A stretch of 23,018 nt of DNA, from IMG/VR virus record IMGVR_UViG_3300034374_010773, positions 1-23,018 of that record; one strand, given 5' to 3'. Shown here piece after piece: positions 1-8,800 of this stretch (within the stretch, counting starts at the first letter, position 1; the number at the start of each line of letters is the position of its first letter). The notes beneath the pieces are model-generated. The model made no database searches. It was given only the letters and a program-made list of their open reading frames with translations, and was not told the DNA's origin. Made by a program: the position numbers and the translations under genes. The stretch is from a virus.

Positions 1-1492
1 GGTACCAGATAATAACTTTCCAGATAATAAACCTAAATTCTCAGAATTTGGTATAGATTTTGAAGTACCTTTTGAAATTCATATAGATCATAGATATTTT
101 CAATCTATTTTTGGAAATGATTCAGAACCTAGAAAAAGAGATTTCTTATATTTTCCATTAATCAATAGAATGTTTGAGATTCAAGGTTCTTATTTACATA
201 GAGGTTTTATGATGGAGCCAAGTTTCTGGAAAATACAGCTCTATAAGTTTAATCCAAATATTGATATGTTAATGAAAGACGAAGATCGTCAATATATGGA
301 TAATATCATAACAAGTGCTGAAGAATTGTTTGCAGAGGAGGTCACAGAAGACATCGAGGACGCTACAATGCCTGAGCAATATAAAACCATATCTACAAAA
401 TATGACATCACTAGGGGCGCTATTCACCCAGACTTAAAAATAAAGAATATCAAGTTTAATTTTAATTACGCATCCCTTATGGAAAACTATTATGATTTAA
501 GCGGAATTGAATACACTACTAATTCTTATTTCTTAACTAGTGATTCTCCTCTTGTTTCCACTTCTCAAGAGGTAGTAAATGTCCCTGGAACAGTCAATAA
601 TAAAAAATCATATAATGTAATTAGAGCATATGAAGAGAGTGACATATTTACAACTTGGCAAAACAATGCTTTAATGACTAATGATAAAAACATATCCGGA
701 ATAGACGTAAAATATTTAAGAGTACGTGGACCTTTTGATACTATTCCAGATCATGTAGGTCAATCTGAATCAGGGAGATATTTACAATTAGAAGCTTATA
801 AAGATTTAAGTTTTACTAATCAAAGAAATATCATGACTGGAACAGTTGATGGAAAACCAGCAGTAACCTTAAAACTAAGAGAAACATCAATTGTTTACAA
901 TAGAAAACCAGAATTTGGCACAAATGGCGTAGACAATTTATCCTATACTTGTATGTTTAACGTTCCAGCTGATTCTGAAATTGTTAGTTTTATAAATGGT
1001 TACGACAATGAATCAGAATCTGGTATATACATTTACGCACAATTTAACAAGTATTTTAACGATCAACCTGAAGGTGATTTGATAATCAATGTTAAAATAA
1101 ACAGTATACTTAAAACCTATACAATAACTAATTTTGTATCAGGAAACTGGCATGCTCTGGTTGTATCTGTTTCAAATGAATTTAAACAAATAGGTGTTTA
1201 CTTATATAATGTTGTAGAGGATATTTCAGATCTTTCTAATCACACTGATTTTAAAAAGATATTTGAAAACGTAGCATCTATGCAAGAACAGTCGTTTAAT
1301 ATCGAGCAGCCATATACGATACCTACTTCTAACTTAAAAATATCTAACATTAGATTATTTAAGACTATGATTAAAGAGGAGCAACATGATTTTATTCTAA
1401 GTCAGCAATTTATTAAGGACGAATCGATGCTATTATTAATAGATAATTGTAGACCACAAGTTAAGGTACCGTTTATAACGAGAAATAGATAA
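1..1492 (+). CDS. T4 gp14-like neck protein with C-terminal ConA/LamG-like domain (5' end outside window)
   Basis: The frame is open from base 2, so the ATG at 170 is internal and the gene starts upstream; 496 residues are visible. Near visible residues 46-62 the pattern RDFLYFPLINRMFEI, followed by an aromatic segment (SFWKIQLYKFNP) and an acidic stretch, matches the C-terminal part of T4-type gp14 neck proteins, which typically read GDLI-(Y/W)-(F/V)-P----LFEI before a CELFEY-like strand. From about residue 310 to 470 the sequence looks like a concanavalin A/laminin-G sandwich: GNWHALVVSVSNEFKQIGVY and then NIRLFKTMIKEEQHDFILS are typical last strands of that fold. T4 gp14 (256 aa) has no such addition. 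The next gene is gp15-like, as in T4, which supports the call. The neck joins head to tail; the extra domain may be surface-exposed and bind sugar, but this is inference. Confidence 0.55.
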   Translation, partial: VPDNNFPDNKPKFSEFGIDFEVPFEIHIDHRYFQSIFGNDSEPRKRDFLYFPLINRMFEIQGSYLHRGFMMEPSFWKIQLYKFNPNIDMLMKDEDRQYMDNIITSAEELFAEEVTEDIEDATMPEQYKTISTKYDITRGAIHPDLKIKNIKFNFNYASLMENYYDLSGIEYTTNSYFLTSDSPLVSTSQEVVNVPGTVNNKKSYNVIRAYEESDIFTTWQNNALMTNDKNISGIDVKYLRVRGPFDTIPDHVGQSESGRYLQLEAYKDLSFTNQRNIMTGTVDGKPAVTLKLRETSIVYNRKPEFGTNGVDNLSYTCMFNVPADSEIVSFINGYDNESESGIYIYAQFNKYFNDQPEGDLIINVKINSILKTYTITNFVSGNWHALVVSVSNEFKQIGVYLYNVVEDISDLSNHTDFKKIFENVASMQEQSFNIEQPYTIPTSNLKISNIRLFKTMIKEEQHDFILSQQFIKDESMLLLIDNCRPQVKVPFITRNR

Positions 1493-1502
1493 ATAATATA
1501 AG

Positions 1503-2285
1503 ATGAATTTAGACAATCAAAACATAAGAAACTCTAATGTTCAGGATATTTTCTTAAGAAATGCAATATTGTCACTATTAGATATATTGAATCGTGAGAT
1601 TATAATTGAACTAGTAAGGGATGGAGAAATAGAGAAGCATGAAATTCCTTTCTTCTATAATTTCGCAGCAGATGAAGGCTTTATGAAAGATTTTTTCATA
1701 CAAGTACCTGATGGTTGTAAAATACCAGTAATAGCTGAAGGTAATTATGATATAATGCCTAGGGGAATTGTAACTCTTGACTCTTTTCAAATAAAATCTG
1801 GAGACATCACTAATAAATTTGTTAGAGCTAGCTTTACTCAACAAGAGTTAAATGATAATGATCAAAAAGTAAACAAAGCATACTCTGCTCGTTTGTATAG
1901 TTTGCCTATGTCACTTAAGTTTAGTTCTAAGATAAAATGTGATAACTTAAATAAAGCATTTAAAATAATGGAAAAGGTAATTGATCTATTCTATAAAAAT
2001 AAGGTAGTGTATTTTCAATACAGAGGAGTTAGAATCCCTGCACAATTTACATTTCCAGATACAGAGGCTTTTCAAAAAGAATATAGCTTTGATTATACAA
2101 AAGACCAGCGTGTTGATGTTAGCTTTAGTATTGATATGGAAACCTATTTCCCTAGTTTTAATGAAGATACAGTGTTCTACAAAGGAAACACTATAAGACA
2201 AATTGGTTTAAATACAAAACTAGAAGATACTGGCATAAATTTAGATGATTCTTTTATAGATCAGGATCATCCACCGAGTGAATAA
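1503..2285 (+). CDS. T4 gp15-like tail sheath stabiliser/tail completion protein
   Basis: This 260-aa protein is close in length to T4 gp15 (272 aa). It shares the family layout: a helical start (FLRNAILSLLDILNREI), a middle with PRGIVTLDSFQI, then SLPMSLKFSSKIKCDNLNKA leading into a helix, and a late QRVDVSFSIDMETYFPSF strand. This parallels T4 gp15, where PRINLHLVDF, an IYELSIFTRYEDD helix region and a WSLTFEVNGWMYPP strand come in the same order. gp15 forms the hexameric ring that ends the tail tube and sheath and meets the neck. The gene follows the gp14-like gene after 10 nt and precedes the nucleotidyltransferase by 3 nt, so it is probably co-transcribed with both. There is no clear Shine-Dalgarno site; the leader is A/T only. 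The assignment rests on motif order and synteny, not on an alignment score. Confidence 0.7.
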   Translation: MNLDNQNIRNSNVQDIFLRNAILSLLDILNREIIIELVRDGEIEKHEIPFFYNFAADEGFMKDFFIQVPDGCKIPVIAEGNYDIMPRGIVTLDSFQIKSGDITNKFVRASFTQQELNDNDQKVNKAYSARLYSLPMSLKFSSKIKCDNLNKAFKIMEKVIDLFYKNKVVYFQYRGVRIPAQFTFPDTEAFQKEYSFDYTKDQRVDVSFSIDMETYFPSFNEDTVFYKGNTIRQIGLNTKLEDTGINLDDSFIDQDHPPSE

Positions 2286-2288
2286 TAA

Positions 2289-3449
2289 ATGGAGCAAAGA
2301 ATACAATATAAGATAGATTTACCTAAAGACATTCTAGTGATTCGAGATGAATTTAAAAAGAATGGCTATAAGTTATATTTAGTGGGAGGAGCAGTGAGAG
2401 ATGCACTATCTGGGATCACTCCTAAGGATTATGATCTAGCCACTGATGCTCTACCTGATGAGGTTGAAAGGATACTTTCACCAATCTATAAAATGTTACC
2501 TATTGGTGAGAAGTTTGGTATATGGCTAGCTGTTACGCCAACCGGTGAATTCGAGATTGCCACTTTTAGAAAAGACGTAGGAACTGGACGTAGACCAGAT
2601 ACGGTTGAATTTACAACAATAGACCAAGATGTACTTAGACGTGATCTAACTATAAATGCGCTTTTTTACGATATTGAAAAGGAGGAGATAGTTGACCTCG
2701 TAGGCGGTGTAGAAGATTTAAAAAATGGTGTAGTAAAAACTGTTGGGGATCCAAAAGATCGCTTTGATGACGATAAACTTAGAAAACTAAGAGCAATACG
2801 TTTTGCAGGTATTACAGGATCAGAATTAGACAAAGAGATAAGAGATTACTTATTAGTGGATTCTGGAATGGAAGAAATATCAGGAGAAAGAATAAGAGAT
2901 GAGTTCTTAAAAGGCATAGCTAAAGCAGCATCGGTTGTTTATTTCATGAACCTCTTAGACAAATATAATTTTTTTAGATCTATTTTTCCAGGTTTAAACA
3001 TTAATGCAGATTATGTAGAAGAAAAAGATTACATAGTAAACCTTGCAACTCTACTTAAAGAGAACGACTCCATAGAGTTGAGAAAAAATTTAAATGCTGC
3101 AAAGTATTCAAATGAAGAAATAAATGGTATAATATTTCTTAAATCCTTGATTCATTTAAATCAAGACAACGCATTAGAAATAAAGCAGAGTCAATCTAAA
3201 GCCAAGATTACCGATGATCAAATTAGAAGATTTGCAGAGTTAAACGGTTTAGACCTTAAATTAATTAATGCTTTTATTAGGTATGCACCAAGTGTTACAG
3301 GAAAACAAGTAATGGATAAAATGAATATTAAAGGTGGACCTGAAGTTGGAAAATATATAAAACAAATGGAGGTAGATATCTTTAAAGACCTAATGTCTAA
3401 TGAATCATACCGCTTTAAGTATATAAAAGAATTTGTAAATTATGAATAA
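2289..3449 (+). CDS. Class II nucleotidyltransferase: CCA-adding enzyme / poly(A) polymerase family
   Basis: The protein has the full N-terminal motif set of the bacterial CCA-adding and poly(A) polymerase family: LVGGAVRD at residues 31-38, the catalytic pair D47-Y-D49, ATFRKD at 91-96, RRDLTINAL at 117-125 and RFDDDKLRKLRAIRF at 158-172, which corresponds to the nucleotide-selecting motif (usually with E at the first D). These enzymes add CCA or A residues to RNA 3' ends using two-metal catalysis. The last 200 residues are poorly conserved helices, as expected for the body and tail of class II enzymes; 386 aa is near normal length. Motifs alone do not settle whether it makes CCA or poly(A). 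It lies 3 nt after the gp15-like gene and its last 8 nt overlap the next gene, so it is expressed with virion genes. Catalytic residues look intact. Confidence 0.9.
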   Translation: MEQRIQYKIDLPKDILVIRDEFKKNGYKLYLVGGAVRDALSGITPKDYDLATDALPDEVERILSPIYKMLPIGEKFGIWLAVTPTGEFEIATFRKDVGTGRRPDTVEFTTIDQDVLRRDLTINALFYDIEKEEIVDLVGGVEDLKNGVVKTVGDPKDRFDDDKLRKLRAIRFAGITGSELDKEIRDYLLVDSGMEEISGERIRDEFLKGIAKAASVVYFMNLLDKYNFFRSIFPGLNINADYVEEKDYIVNLATLLKENDSIELRKNLNAAKYSNEEINGIIFLKSLIHLNQDNALEIKQSQSKAKITDDQIRRFAELNGLDLKLINAFIRYAPSVTGKQVMDKMNIKGGPEVGKYIKQMEVDIFKDLMSNESYRFKYIKEFVNYE

Positions 3450-3885
3450 GAAACATGTAAAATTATTTGAAAGATTTGATCTAGGTGATGATAGCTACAC
3501 TGAAGTAATAGACAACGTGTTAGAAATGGTAGACGTGTATAACGCACCTAAAACAGATTCTAAGGGTAAACCTGTAGATGAAGATTCTGAATTAATACTA
3601 CATAAAGTTATAGTTAATTTTGATTTACAAGTTATTTACAAAAGAAGTGGCATTGATGGGGTAATATTTAGTTTAAAATCTGTTGCACTTGACGGTGCTG
3701 TGATTGATTATGATGAAAACGAGCAGGATAGTTTTGATATCATAGATGACAATATTGAATTAGAAAGATATGATTCTGAAATGGGAGGGTTTCCTCTCTA
3801 TATCGATACTCTTCAGATAGATATGAATAATTCATTTGATACAAAAAATTGGACGTACTCTATAAACATAGGGCACTTTGGATAA
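3442..3885 (+). CDS. Small acidic protein with N-terminal LFERF motif, function unknown
   Basis: I do not recognise a family for this 147-aa acidic protein. After the start it reads MNKKHVKLFERF, a short basic/hydrophobic segment followed by LFExF. This resembles the N-terminal capsid-targeting peptides of T4 internal proteins (MKTYQEFI-type), and L8-F9-E10 fits the L/I-x-E cleavage rule of the T4 prohead protease. The rest is rich in Asp and Glu and predicted to be mostly beta strand (KVIVNFDLQVIYKR; SIDGVIFSLKSVALDGAV-like stretches), with a C-terminal NWTYSINIGHFG. The start codon lies inside the end of the nucleotidyltransferase gene (8-nt overlap), and the next gene starts 2 nt after its stop, which points to translational coupling. 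A virion or core role is possible; nothing beyond the motif shows it. Confidence 0.75.
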   Translation: MNKKHVKLFERFDLGDDSYTEVIDNVLEMVDVYNAPKTDSKGKPVDEDSELILHKVIVNFDLQVIYKRSGIDGVIFSLKSVALDGAVIDYDENEQDSFDIIDDNIELERYDSEMGGFPLYIDTLQIDMNNSFDTKNWTYSINIGHFG

Positions 3886-3887
3886 TT

Positions 3888-4436
3888 ATGATTTTAAATG
3901 TAAGAAACAATAGCTTTGTATTTCTATTTCCAGAAAATTTCTTTACTGATAATATTAAAGAAAAATACAAAGACTATTATCAAAGTTTAATACTACCTTA
4001 TGATACTATAGATGATTTTATGTCATCTACAGTTCAGCAAATAGATTTTCCTGCATGGAATATGCAAACAGCTGAACAAACAAGACCTCTTGGTAAACAG
4101 CAGGACTATAAAAGTTCTAAACCTTTAAAGGAACTTTTTAATAGAGAAATATCTATCACAATGAAGATATCGGATGCATATCTTAATTACTTTATTTTTC
4201 TAGAAAATTCACTTGAGTTTCTTGATTTTTCAAATAAAACTCAAACACTTTCTCCTATTAGATTAATGATGTTAAATAATGAAGGATATAGCGTTTCATC
4301 TATAATATTTAATAATCCAATTCTTACTTCTCAAACTGGTATTAAACTATCATACAGTTCAGTGACACCGCAATTAAATACGTTTGAGATAAAGTTTAAA
4401 TATTACGATTTTGATTTAAAAGTTGATTTTAATTAA
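3888..4436 (+). CDS. Tail-tube-fold protein (gp19/gp54-like), 182 aa
   Basis: I chose the ATG at 3888 (MILNVRNNSF), 2 nt after the preceding stop, rather than an in-frame ATG at 3849 that would overlap the upstream gene by 37 nt. The protein has the layout of tail-tube-type proteins: an early FPAWNMQTAEQTRPLGKQ segment (tube proteins often have a P-x-G or P-x-R loop after the first strand), a middle ISITMKISDAYLNYFIFLEN strand-helix, and an ending in which GIKLSYSSVTPQLNTFEIKF parallels the T4 gp19 ending around ELQLDWDSNNEIQTFEVTL. This fold is shared by the tube protein gp19 and the tube initiators gp48 and gp54, and I cannot tell these apart. It is the last gene of the plus-strand block; its stop codon overlaps that of the convergent membrane gene. 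Confidence 0.5.
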   Translation: MILNVRNNSFVFLFPENFFTDNIKEKYKDYYQSLILPYDTIDDFMSSTVQQIDFPAWNMQTAEQTRPLGKQQDYKSSKPLKELFNREISITMKISDAYLNYFIFLENSLEFLDFSNKTQTLSPIRLMMLNNEGYSVSSIIFNNPILTSQTGIKLSYSSVTPQLNTFEIKFKYYDFDLKVDFN

Positions 4437-4924
4437 CTTTCAGATAGTTCTACTCTCTCCTTCTGTATTGAATAAACTTTATTGAGAACCAATAAATGGA
4501 ATGTACATATTACAAGTATTGCAACCATTTCAGCATACAATAAGCTGAAGGGAACCAATGGAAGAGCTATCATATATAACCATCTACAAAATGTAAAGTT
4601 ATTTGCTTTATATAGAGGATACATGCTTGTTATAAAAAAACCAACTGCCACTATATTATGAACCATTGGGTAATATTCAATAGAAAAAGCTGTAGTTAAT
4701 AAGAGTAAACAGGCTGATAATCTCCACTTAGGTATTCCAATTAAATAGTAAGCTGTTAGTGAATTAGCTATAATAAACAGCGGTTGCATTTCAGTGTTCC
4801 AATAAGATGAAATAGATTTTTCATAACCGTGAAAAAATAGACATATAAAAGGTGAAAGAGCAGCGAAAACAACAACACATACTCTTAATAAGTAATCAAA
4901 CCTAGTTATATTGTCGCTAATCAT
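4433..4924 (-). CDS. Small polytopic inner-membrane protein, possibly DUF998-like
   Basis: The 163-aa protein has five or six hydrophobic segments, at about residues 13-31, 48-64, 69-82, 88-104, 113-127 and 129-147, and a short charged C-terminal tail. The layout SISSYWNTE, then LFIIANSLTAYYLIG, then HNIVAVGFFI recalls the DUF998/FRAG1-type membrane family (a tyrosine-rich loop after the first helix and a conserved His before the fourth), but this resemblance is weak and based on reading alone. It is the last gene of the minus-strand fibre cassette and is preceded by a perfect TATAAATAAAA promoter-like motif of its own 49 nt before the start codon. A role in lysis, superinfection exclusion or host-membrane change would fit a late phage membrane protein, but no motif selects among these. 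Its stop overlaps that of the convergent tube-like gene. Confidence 0.75.
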   Translation of the reverse strand: MISDNITRFDYLLRVCVVVFAALSPFICLFFHGYEKSISSYWNTEMQPLFIIANSLTAYYLIGIPKWRLSACLLLLTTAFSIEYYPMVHNIVAVGFFITSMYPLYKANNFTFCRWLYMIALPLVPFSLLYAEMVAILVICTFHLLVLNKVYSIQKERVELSES

Positions 4925-4970
4925 GTTGCACCGTCATAAAATTATTTAAGAAATATAGGGAATGCTATAA

Positions 4971-4982
4971 TTTTATTTATAT
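4971..4982 (-). promoter_or_regulatory. Late-promoter-like motif ATATAAATAAAA
   Basis: On the minus strand the 77-nt gap between the 74-aa gene and the membrane protein gene contains TATAAATA, identical to the T4 late promoter core. It lies 49 nt before the ATG at 4924. It is the only exact 8-base match noted in the window; others share ATAAATA. Confidence 0.45.
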
Positions 4983-5001
4983 GACAAAATTCAAAATAAT
5001 T

Positions 5002-5226
5002 TTATTTTATTAAAACTACTTTTAAAATTCCTTCAAATTGCTTTGCATTTTCAACATTAGGATACTCCTCTCCGGCTTGGGAGTTAATCATATCCATAGC
5101 TAAGTTAAAGTTTTCTTCAAAAGGCTCATTTAATTCCATAGCTATTCCTACTTTACCGCTATCTATAGTGTTCTTAGTTATTGTTCCAAGTGTTGATAAA
5201 TCCATTTTTAGTTTCTCAAAATCCAT
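5002..5226 (-). CDS. Small soluble protein of the fibre cassette, function unknown
   Basis: This 74-aa protein begins MDFEKLKMDLSTLGTITKNT and has no membrane segment or signal peptide. It reads as alternating helix and strand with an acidic middle (ELNEPFEENF) and a basic, hydrophobic end (GILKVVLIK). The start at 5226 lies 2 nt after the stop of the 208-aa gene, so it is probably translated from the same message. Small genes at the end of a fibre operon often encode fibre assembly factors or tip proteins, but nothing in this sequence proves that. No family recognised. Confidence 0.65.
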   Translation of the reverse strand: MDFEKLKMDLSTLGTITKNTIDSGKVGIAMELNEPFEENFNLAMDMINSQAGEEYPNVENAKQFEGILKVVLIK

Positions 5227-5228
5227 AA

Positions 5229-5855
5229 TTAAACATAAAATAATTTTGTATTTGGCATATTGTTATTTTCTAACTTATACGTTGCACCTGTTCCAGTTGG
5301 GTAAGAACTGTCTTGATACCCTTGTATGTGAATATCTGTTGAAGAAAGTCCATAATTAGTATATCTTATGCTAGGGTATCCAAAGTCAAAATCTCCCCAG
5401 CGGTTTTCCCACTTAATAATAAGGTTATAAGAGTTATTATAACTAAAATTAGTATCAAATGAATACTCTCTCCAACCGTCTCCTCCGCTAAAGCTAACAC
5501 TAAAATTACTTTTAACAGTTGTTACGTTAAAAGGTGATGCTGCACTAAGTGATTCACTATTTGAAGAAAAACTAGAAGAAGTAGTATGTGCAAGTATAAG
5601 CGTTTGATTAGTAATATTTGGAGTAACCGGTGGATATGGATCATCATCTAGTTCATAATAAAATGCCAATTTATTAAAAGTGTAACTACCTCCTATTAAA
5701 GAACTTGGTATTAAAATACCGCTGTATCCGTATTTATAAAGATAATAAGCCGGCTGATAAACAGTGTTAAGTGTATTGGTTCCAATAGTAATTTCACCTC
5801 CTGTAGATGGGTTTGTTCTGGAATCTTGATTTAAAAATTGAGGCATGTGTATCAT
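5229..5855 (-). CDS. Probable fibre-tip/receptor-binding protein with Bacteroidota-type beta-sandwich domain
   Basis: The 208-aa protein has no signal peptide and is almost all beta. Its middle follows a pattern common in secreted and surface proteins of Bacteroidota: TGGEITIGTNTLNTVYQPA, then YLYKYGYSGILIPSSLIGG, then a strand FNKLAFYYEL, NQTLILAHTTSSSFSS, a GDGWREYSFDTNFSYNN turn, NLIIKWENRWGD, and aromatic/Asp-rich ends. In those proteins the sequence order is two short beta hairpins around YG(Y/W)S, an 'I-x-x-L-x-F-Y' strand, an 'LGHTxxxxF' segment and a 'W-x-x-(I/F)-x-L-(D/N)-x-x-F-x-Y-x-x' segment. It starts 5 nt after the stop of the 1305-aa fibre and is probably co-translated with it. 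I infer that it sits at the fibre tip and binds a host surface structure. Confidence 0.6.
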   Translation of the reverse strand: MIHMPQFLNQDSRTNPSTGGEITIGTNTLNTVYQPAYYLYKYGYSGILIPSSLIGGSYTFNKLAFYYELDDDPYPPVTPNITNQTLILAHTTSSSFSSNSESLSAASPFNVTTVKSNFSVSFSGGDGWREYSFDTNFSYNNSYNLIIKWENRWGDFDFGYPSIRYTNYGLSSTDIHIQGYQDSSYPTGTGATYKLENNNMPNTKLFYV

Positions 5856-5860
5856 ATATC

Positions 5861-8800
5861 TTAAGAGTAATTTTGTGCAAAGTTTCCATACATATCAGTT
5901 CCATCGTAATAGAATACTATAGTATCTATTGCGCTAGCTCCTGTACTAATTACAGGCGGTGTGCCTCCTGGCCACTTAACCGTTCCTCCTGCTATTGTAT
6001 ATGTTCCAATATTTACAGGAGATGCTGCTTTTTGAATAACTTTTAAGAAATAGGTTCCACCTGCTACTAAATTTGTAAATGTTAATGTAACATCTAGAGT
6101 AGCCGCTGCTAAATCTAAAGGTTGTCCATTTGCATCATTACCATCGAATGTTGCAGCATTTACACTAACTGTAATAGTTGCGCCTTGAGCTGAATTAACC
6201 TGTCCATTAACTGTTACATTTCCGGTTACTTCAAATAAGGTTCCGTTCCAGGTAAGGTTAGCATCTCCTTCAATCGTATCCGCTGCATTAAATACTGCAA
6301 CTCTATTATCTACTCCTCCTGTGGCAGATACTGCGCCTGATACATCAGCTGACGTTATATTCGCCCAGTTTGCTTTACCGTCAAATGTAATTGATTTTAA
6401 AAACTTACCTACTCCTTCTGTACCGTCTGAAAGTTGTACTGCATGTGTGCCTGTTCCTCCGGTTGTTGCACTAATCAGTGCACCTATATTCTCCGCTGAA
6501 CTGTTAAATGCGCTAACTGAAATACCTACGTTATTACCTGTATTACTGGCACCTTGAGCTGAAAAAAGTGCACCTTTTGCAAGACCATTTGTCTTTGTGT
6601 TTATTACTCTTATGCCATTAGTTAAAGTATCTTCTATGTTTAGAGAAGAACTAGGCTCAAATGCTCCTATTGCTAGTGTACTTCCGTTATCCAGTAATGT
6701 TCCTGTCGCAAGCTTATTGTTATTATCTTCCCTAAGAGTAGTATTAACCGAACCTCCTGTAATTGAGTCTCCGATTGTTAATCCTCCATATTCATTTATA
6801 GTCGACCAACTTACATCAGTTCCATCTGATTTAAGGAATGTGTCTACTGCTCCAATTGCTAATGTACTTGATTGATTAGATGAATTTCCTACAAATAAAC
6901 TACCTCTATTTAAGTTAGGTGTAGCGTTGCTTCTTCCTGCACCGCCTACTTTAATTGAACCTGCTGATACGTCTACTCTTTGTACTTTACCTATATTTTG
7001 TATTAGGCTACTTTCTCCTGTTGGTGCTAAGTTAGTTATTTCACCTGCTACAGTTGATACATATAATGTATCTCCTAAACTCCAACCTGGTGTTGAAGTA
7101 TCAATTCCAGATAATGTACCAAATGTAACTACTTCAACAGAAGAATTTAAATTAGCTGAGTCAAATGCTAATCCAAATGCTGGCATTTTATTAGCATCAT
7201 CTGCATCTGCTTTCATTACGATTGGTGTATTACCGCTTATTCCGCTAATGTAAACTACATCTCCTTTTGAAAGTGCTTCTCCAGCTTGAGCATTAAATCT
7301 AATTGCACCTCTAAGGTCTCCTATAAATTCTGCATCTGCTCCACTAACTTCAATTTTACCTTGAACTTCTAATGCTTCTGAAGGTTCAGAGGTACTAAAA
7401 TCTCCAATACCTACATTGGTATTTCTATAAATATTTCCACCTGTTGTTTCTGTCCATAAACCGGATGAAGGAAGACTTTGAGTTGATAGAATACCTGTAG
7501 CGTCTGCCACTACCATTCTAGTTCCAGTTCCTAATAGAGATGATAATTCTACAAATGTAGAATCTAATGTAATTTTAGCAGCTTCAACGTCAGCCGCTGT
7601 TAGGGTTATAATTAAATCCTGAGATCCTCCAAAAGTGGCTGCTTCAAAGGTAATAGTATCTCCTGCAACAAATCCACTACCTTGAGCCGATTTAGCTGCA
7701 GCTCCGCCTCCTGCTGAATATGGAACTGACACTAATATTCTAGTAGCGACTCCTCCGCTTACTTCTACTACTAATTTAAGGTTTATACCTGCTCCACTAG
7801 TTAATACTCCTGTAGAACTTCCTGGTGTTTGATTAGTAAATACTCCATCCGAAGCTCCTACGAAATTCTGGGTAACTGAAGTTATTAAATCAGATCCAAA
7901 TTCAATAGATCCTTTTTCTCTAACACCCATATTAATGTCTCCTGCATTGGAATCTATAGTGATAGTTCCTCCAGGGTATGGAGCCAGTGCATCATTAACT
8001 GTATCTTCTCCTATTCCATTATATGTAATAATATTAAAGCTTCCTCCTTTTGCTTGTAAATCAATCCCTCCTCCAGCAGATGTTGTTCCAGCATTACCTG
8101 TATAAACTTGAAAATCTCCACTTGGATTAAATCTTATATATCGGGTTCCATTAGTAGAACCTGGAAGATAATTACTATCATATCCATAAAATAGAGCGTT
8201 TGTTCCTACAAGATCAAACGTAGTATTTAAAGCATGGTTAAATTCTAATGTAAGCGTGTTATTAGGAGAAGTAAGACCTGGACCTTGGAACATTATAGAT
8301 CCTGTTCCATTTGGATCTAATGTAATAGCACCGTTATTACTATTAGTTTTTAAAGCAAGTTGATTTCCTCCGCCTATTGTTGTTGTACCTGTTGTGGAGT
8401 CTATTGTAATGTTACTTGAAACCGTTCCGGATGATCCCTGATTAAGTACGCTTTGTAAATCTTGTAAATAAGTTGAAGGAATTGATTGCCACTGTCCAGT
8501 ACCATTAAGGTCAGTTGACGTCCATACATATCCAATGTTTCCTTCAGAACCGTCTGAAAATTGCATGGTTCCGTTAAACTTATTAAGTACACTTGCTTCT
8601 ACTTGATGTATACCGTACCATTCTCCACTTCCTTTGGTAATATTTCCTAATTCTCCTAAATATATTTGACTAAGGTCATTTATAGTTACATTAGCATCTG
8701 CTAATAAAGGGTCTCTTAATCTTAGTCCATACACTTCTCCAATTGTTCTAGCACTTCCGGCTTTGTATTTTAAATCCAAATCTGCTCCTACCATTGTTCC

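Noticed and set aside
1-6. GGTACC at the very first base, also at 1466 and 14711
   Set aside because: Six-base sites are expected by chance in 23 kb, and the copies lie in coding frames with no repeat context.
170-172. ATG at 170 as the start of the neck protein
   Set aside because: The frame is open upstream to base 2 and the upstream residues continue the gp14-like pattern (DFLYFPLINR), so this Met is internal.
1489-1495. ATAAATA just before the gp15-like start
   Set aside because: It overlaps the stop of the previous gene and lies only 7 nt from the ATG, outside the spacing of the other motifs.
3849-3887. Longer start for the tube-like protein
   Set aside because: It would overlap the upstream gene by 37 nt and add a residue stretch unlike the family; the ATG at 3888 lies 2 nt after the stop.
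6321-7253. Several plus-strand open frames opposite the 1305-aa fibre gene
   Set aside because: They are mirror frames of a Gly/Ser/Thr-rich gene; their Pro/Ser-rich composition follows from the opposite strand, and no start site or family motif was seen.
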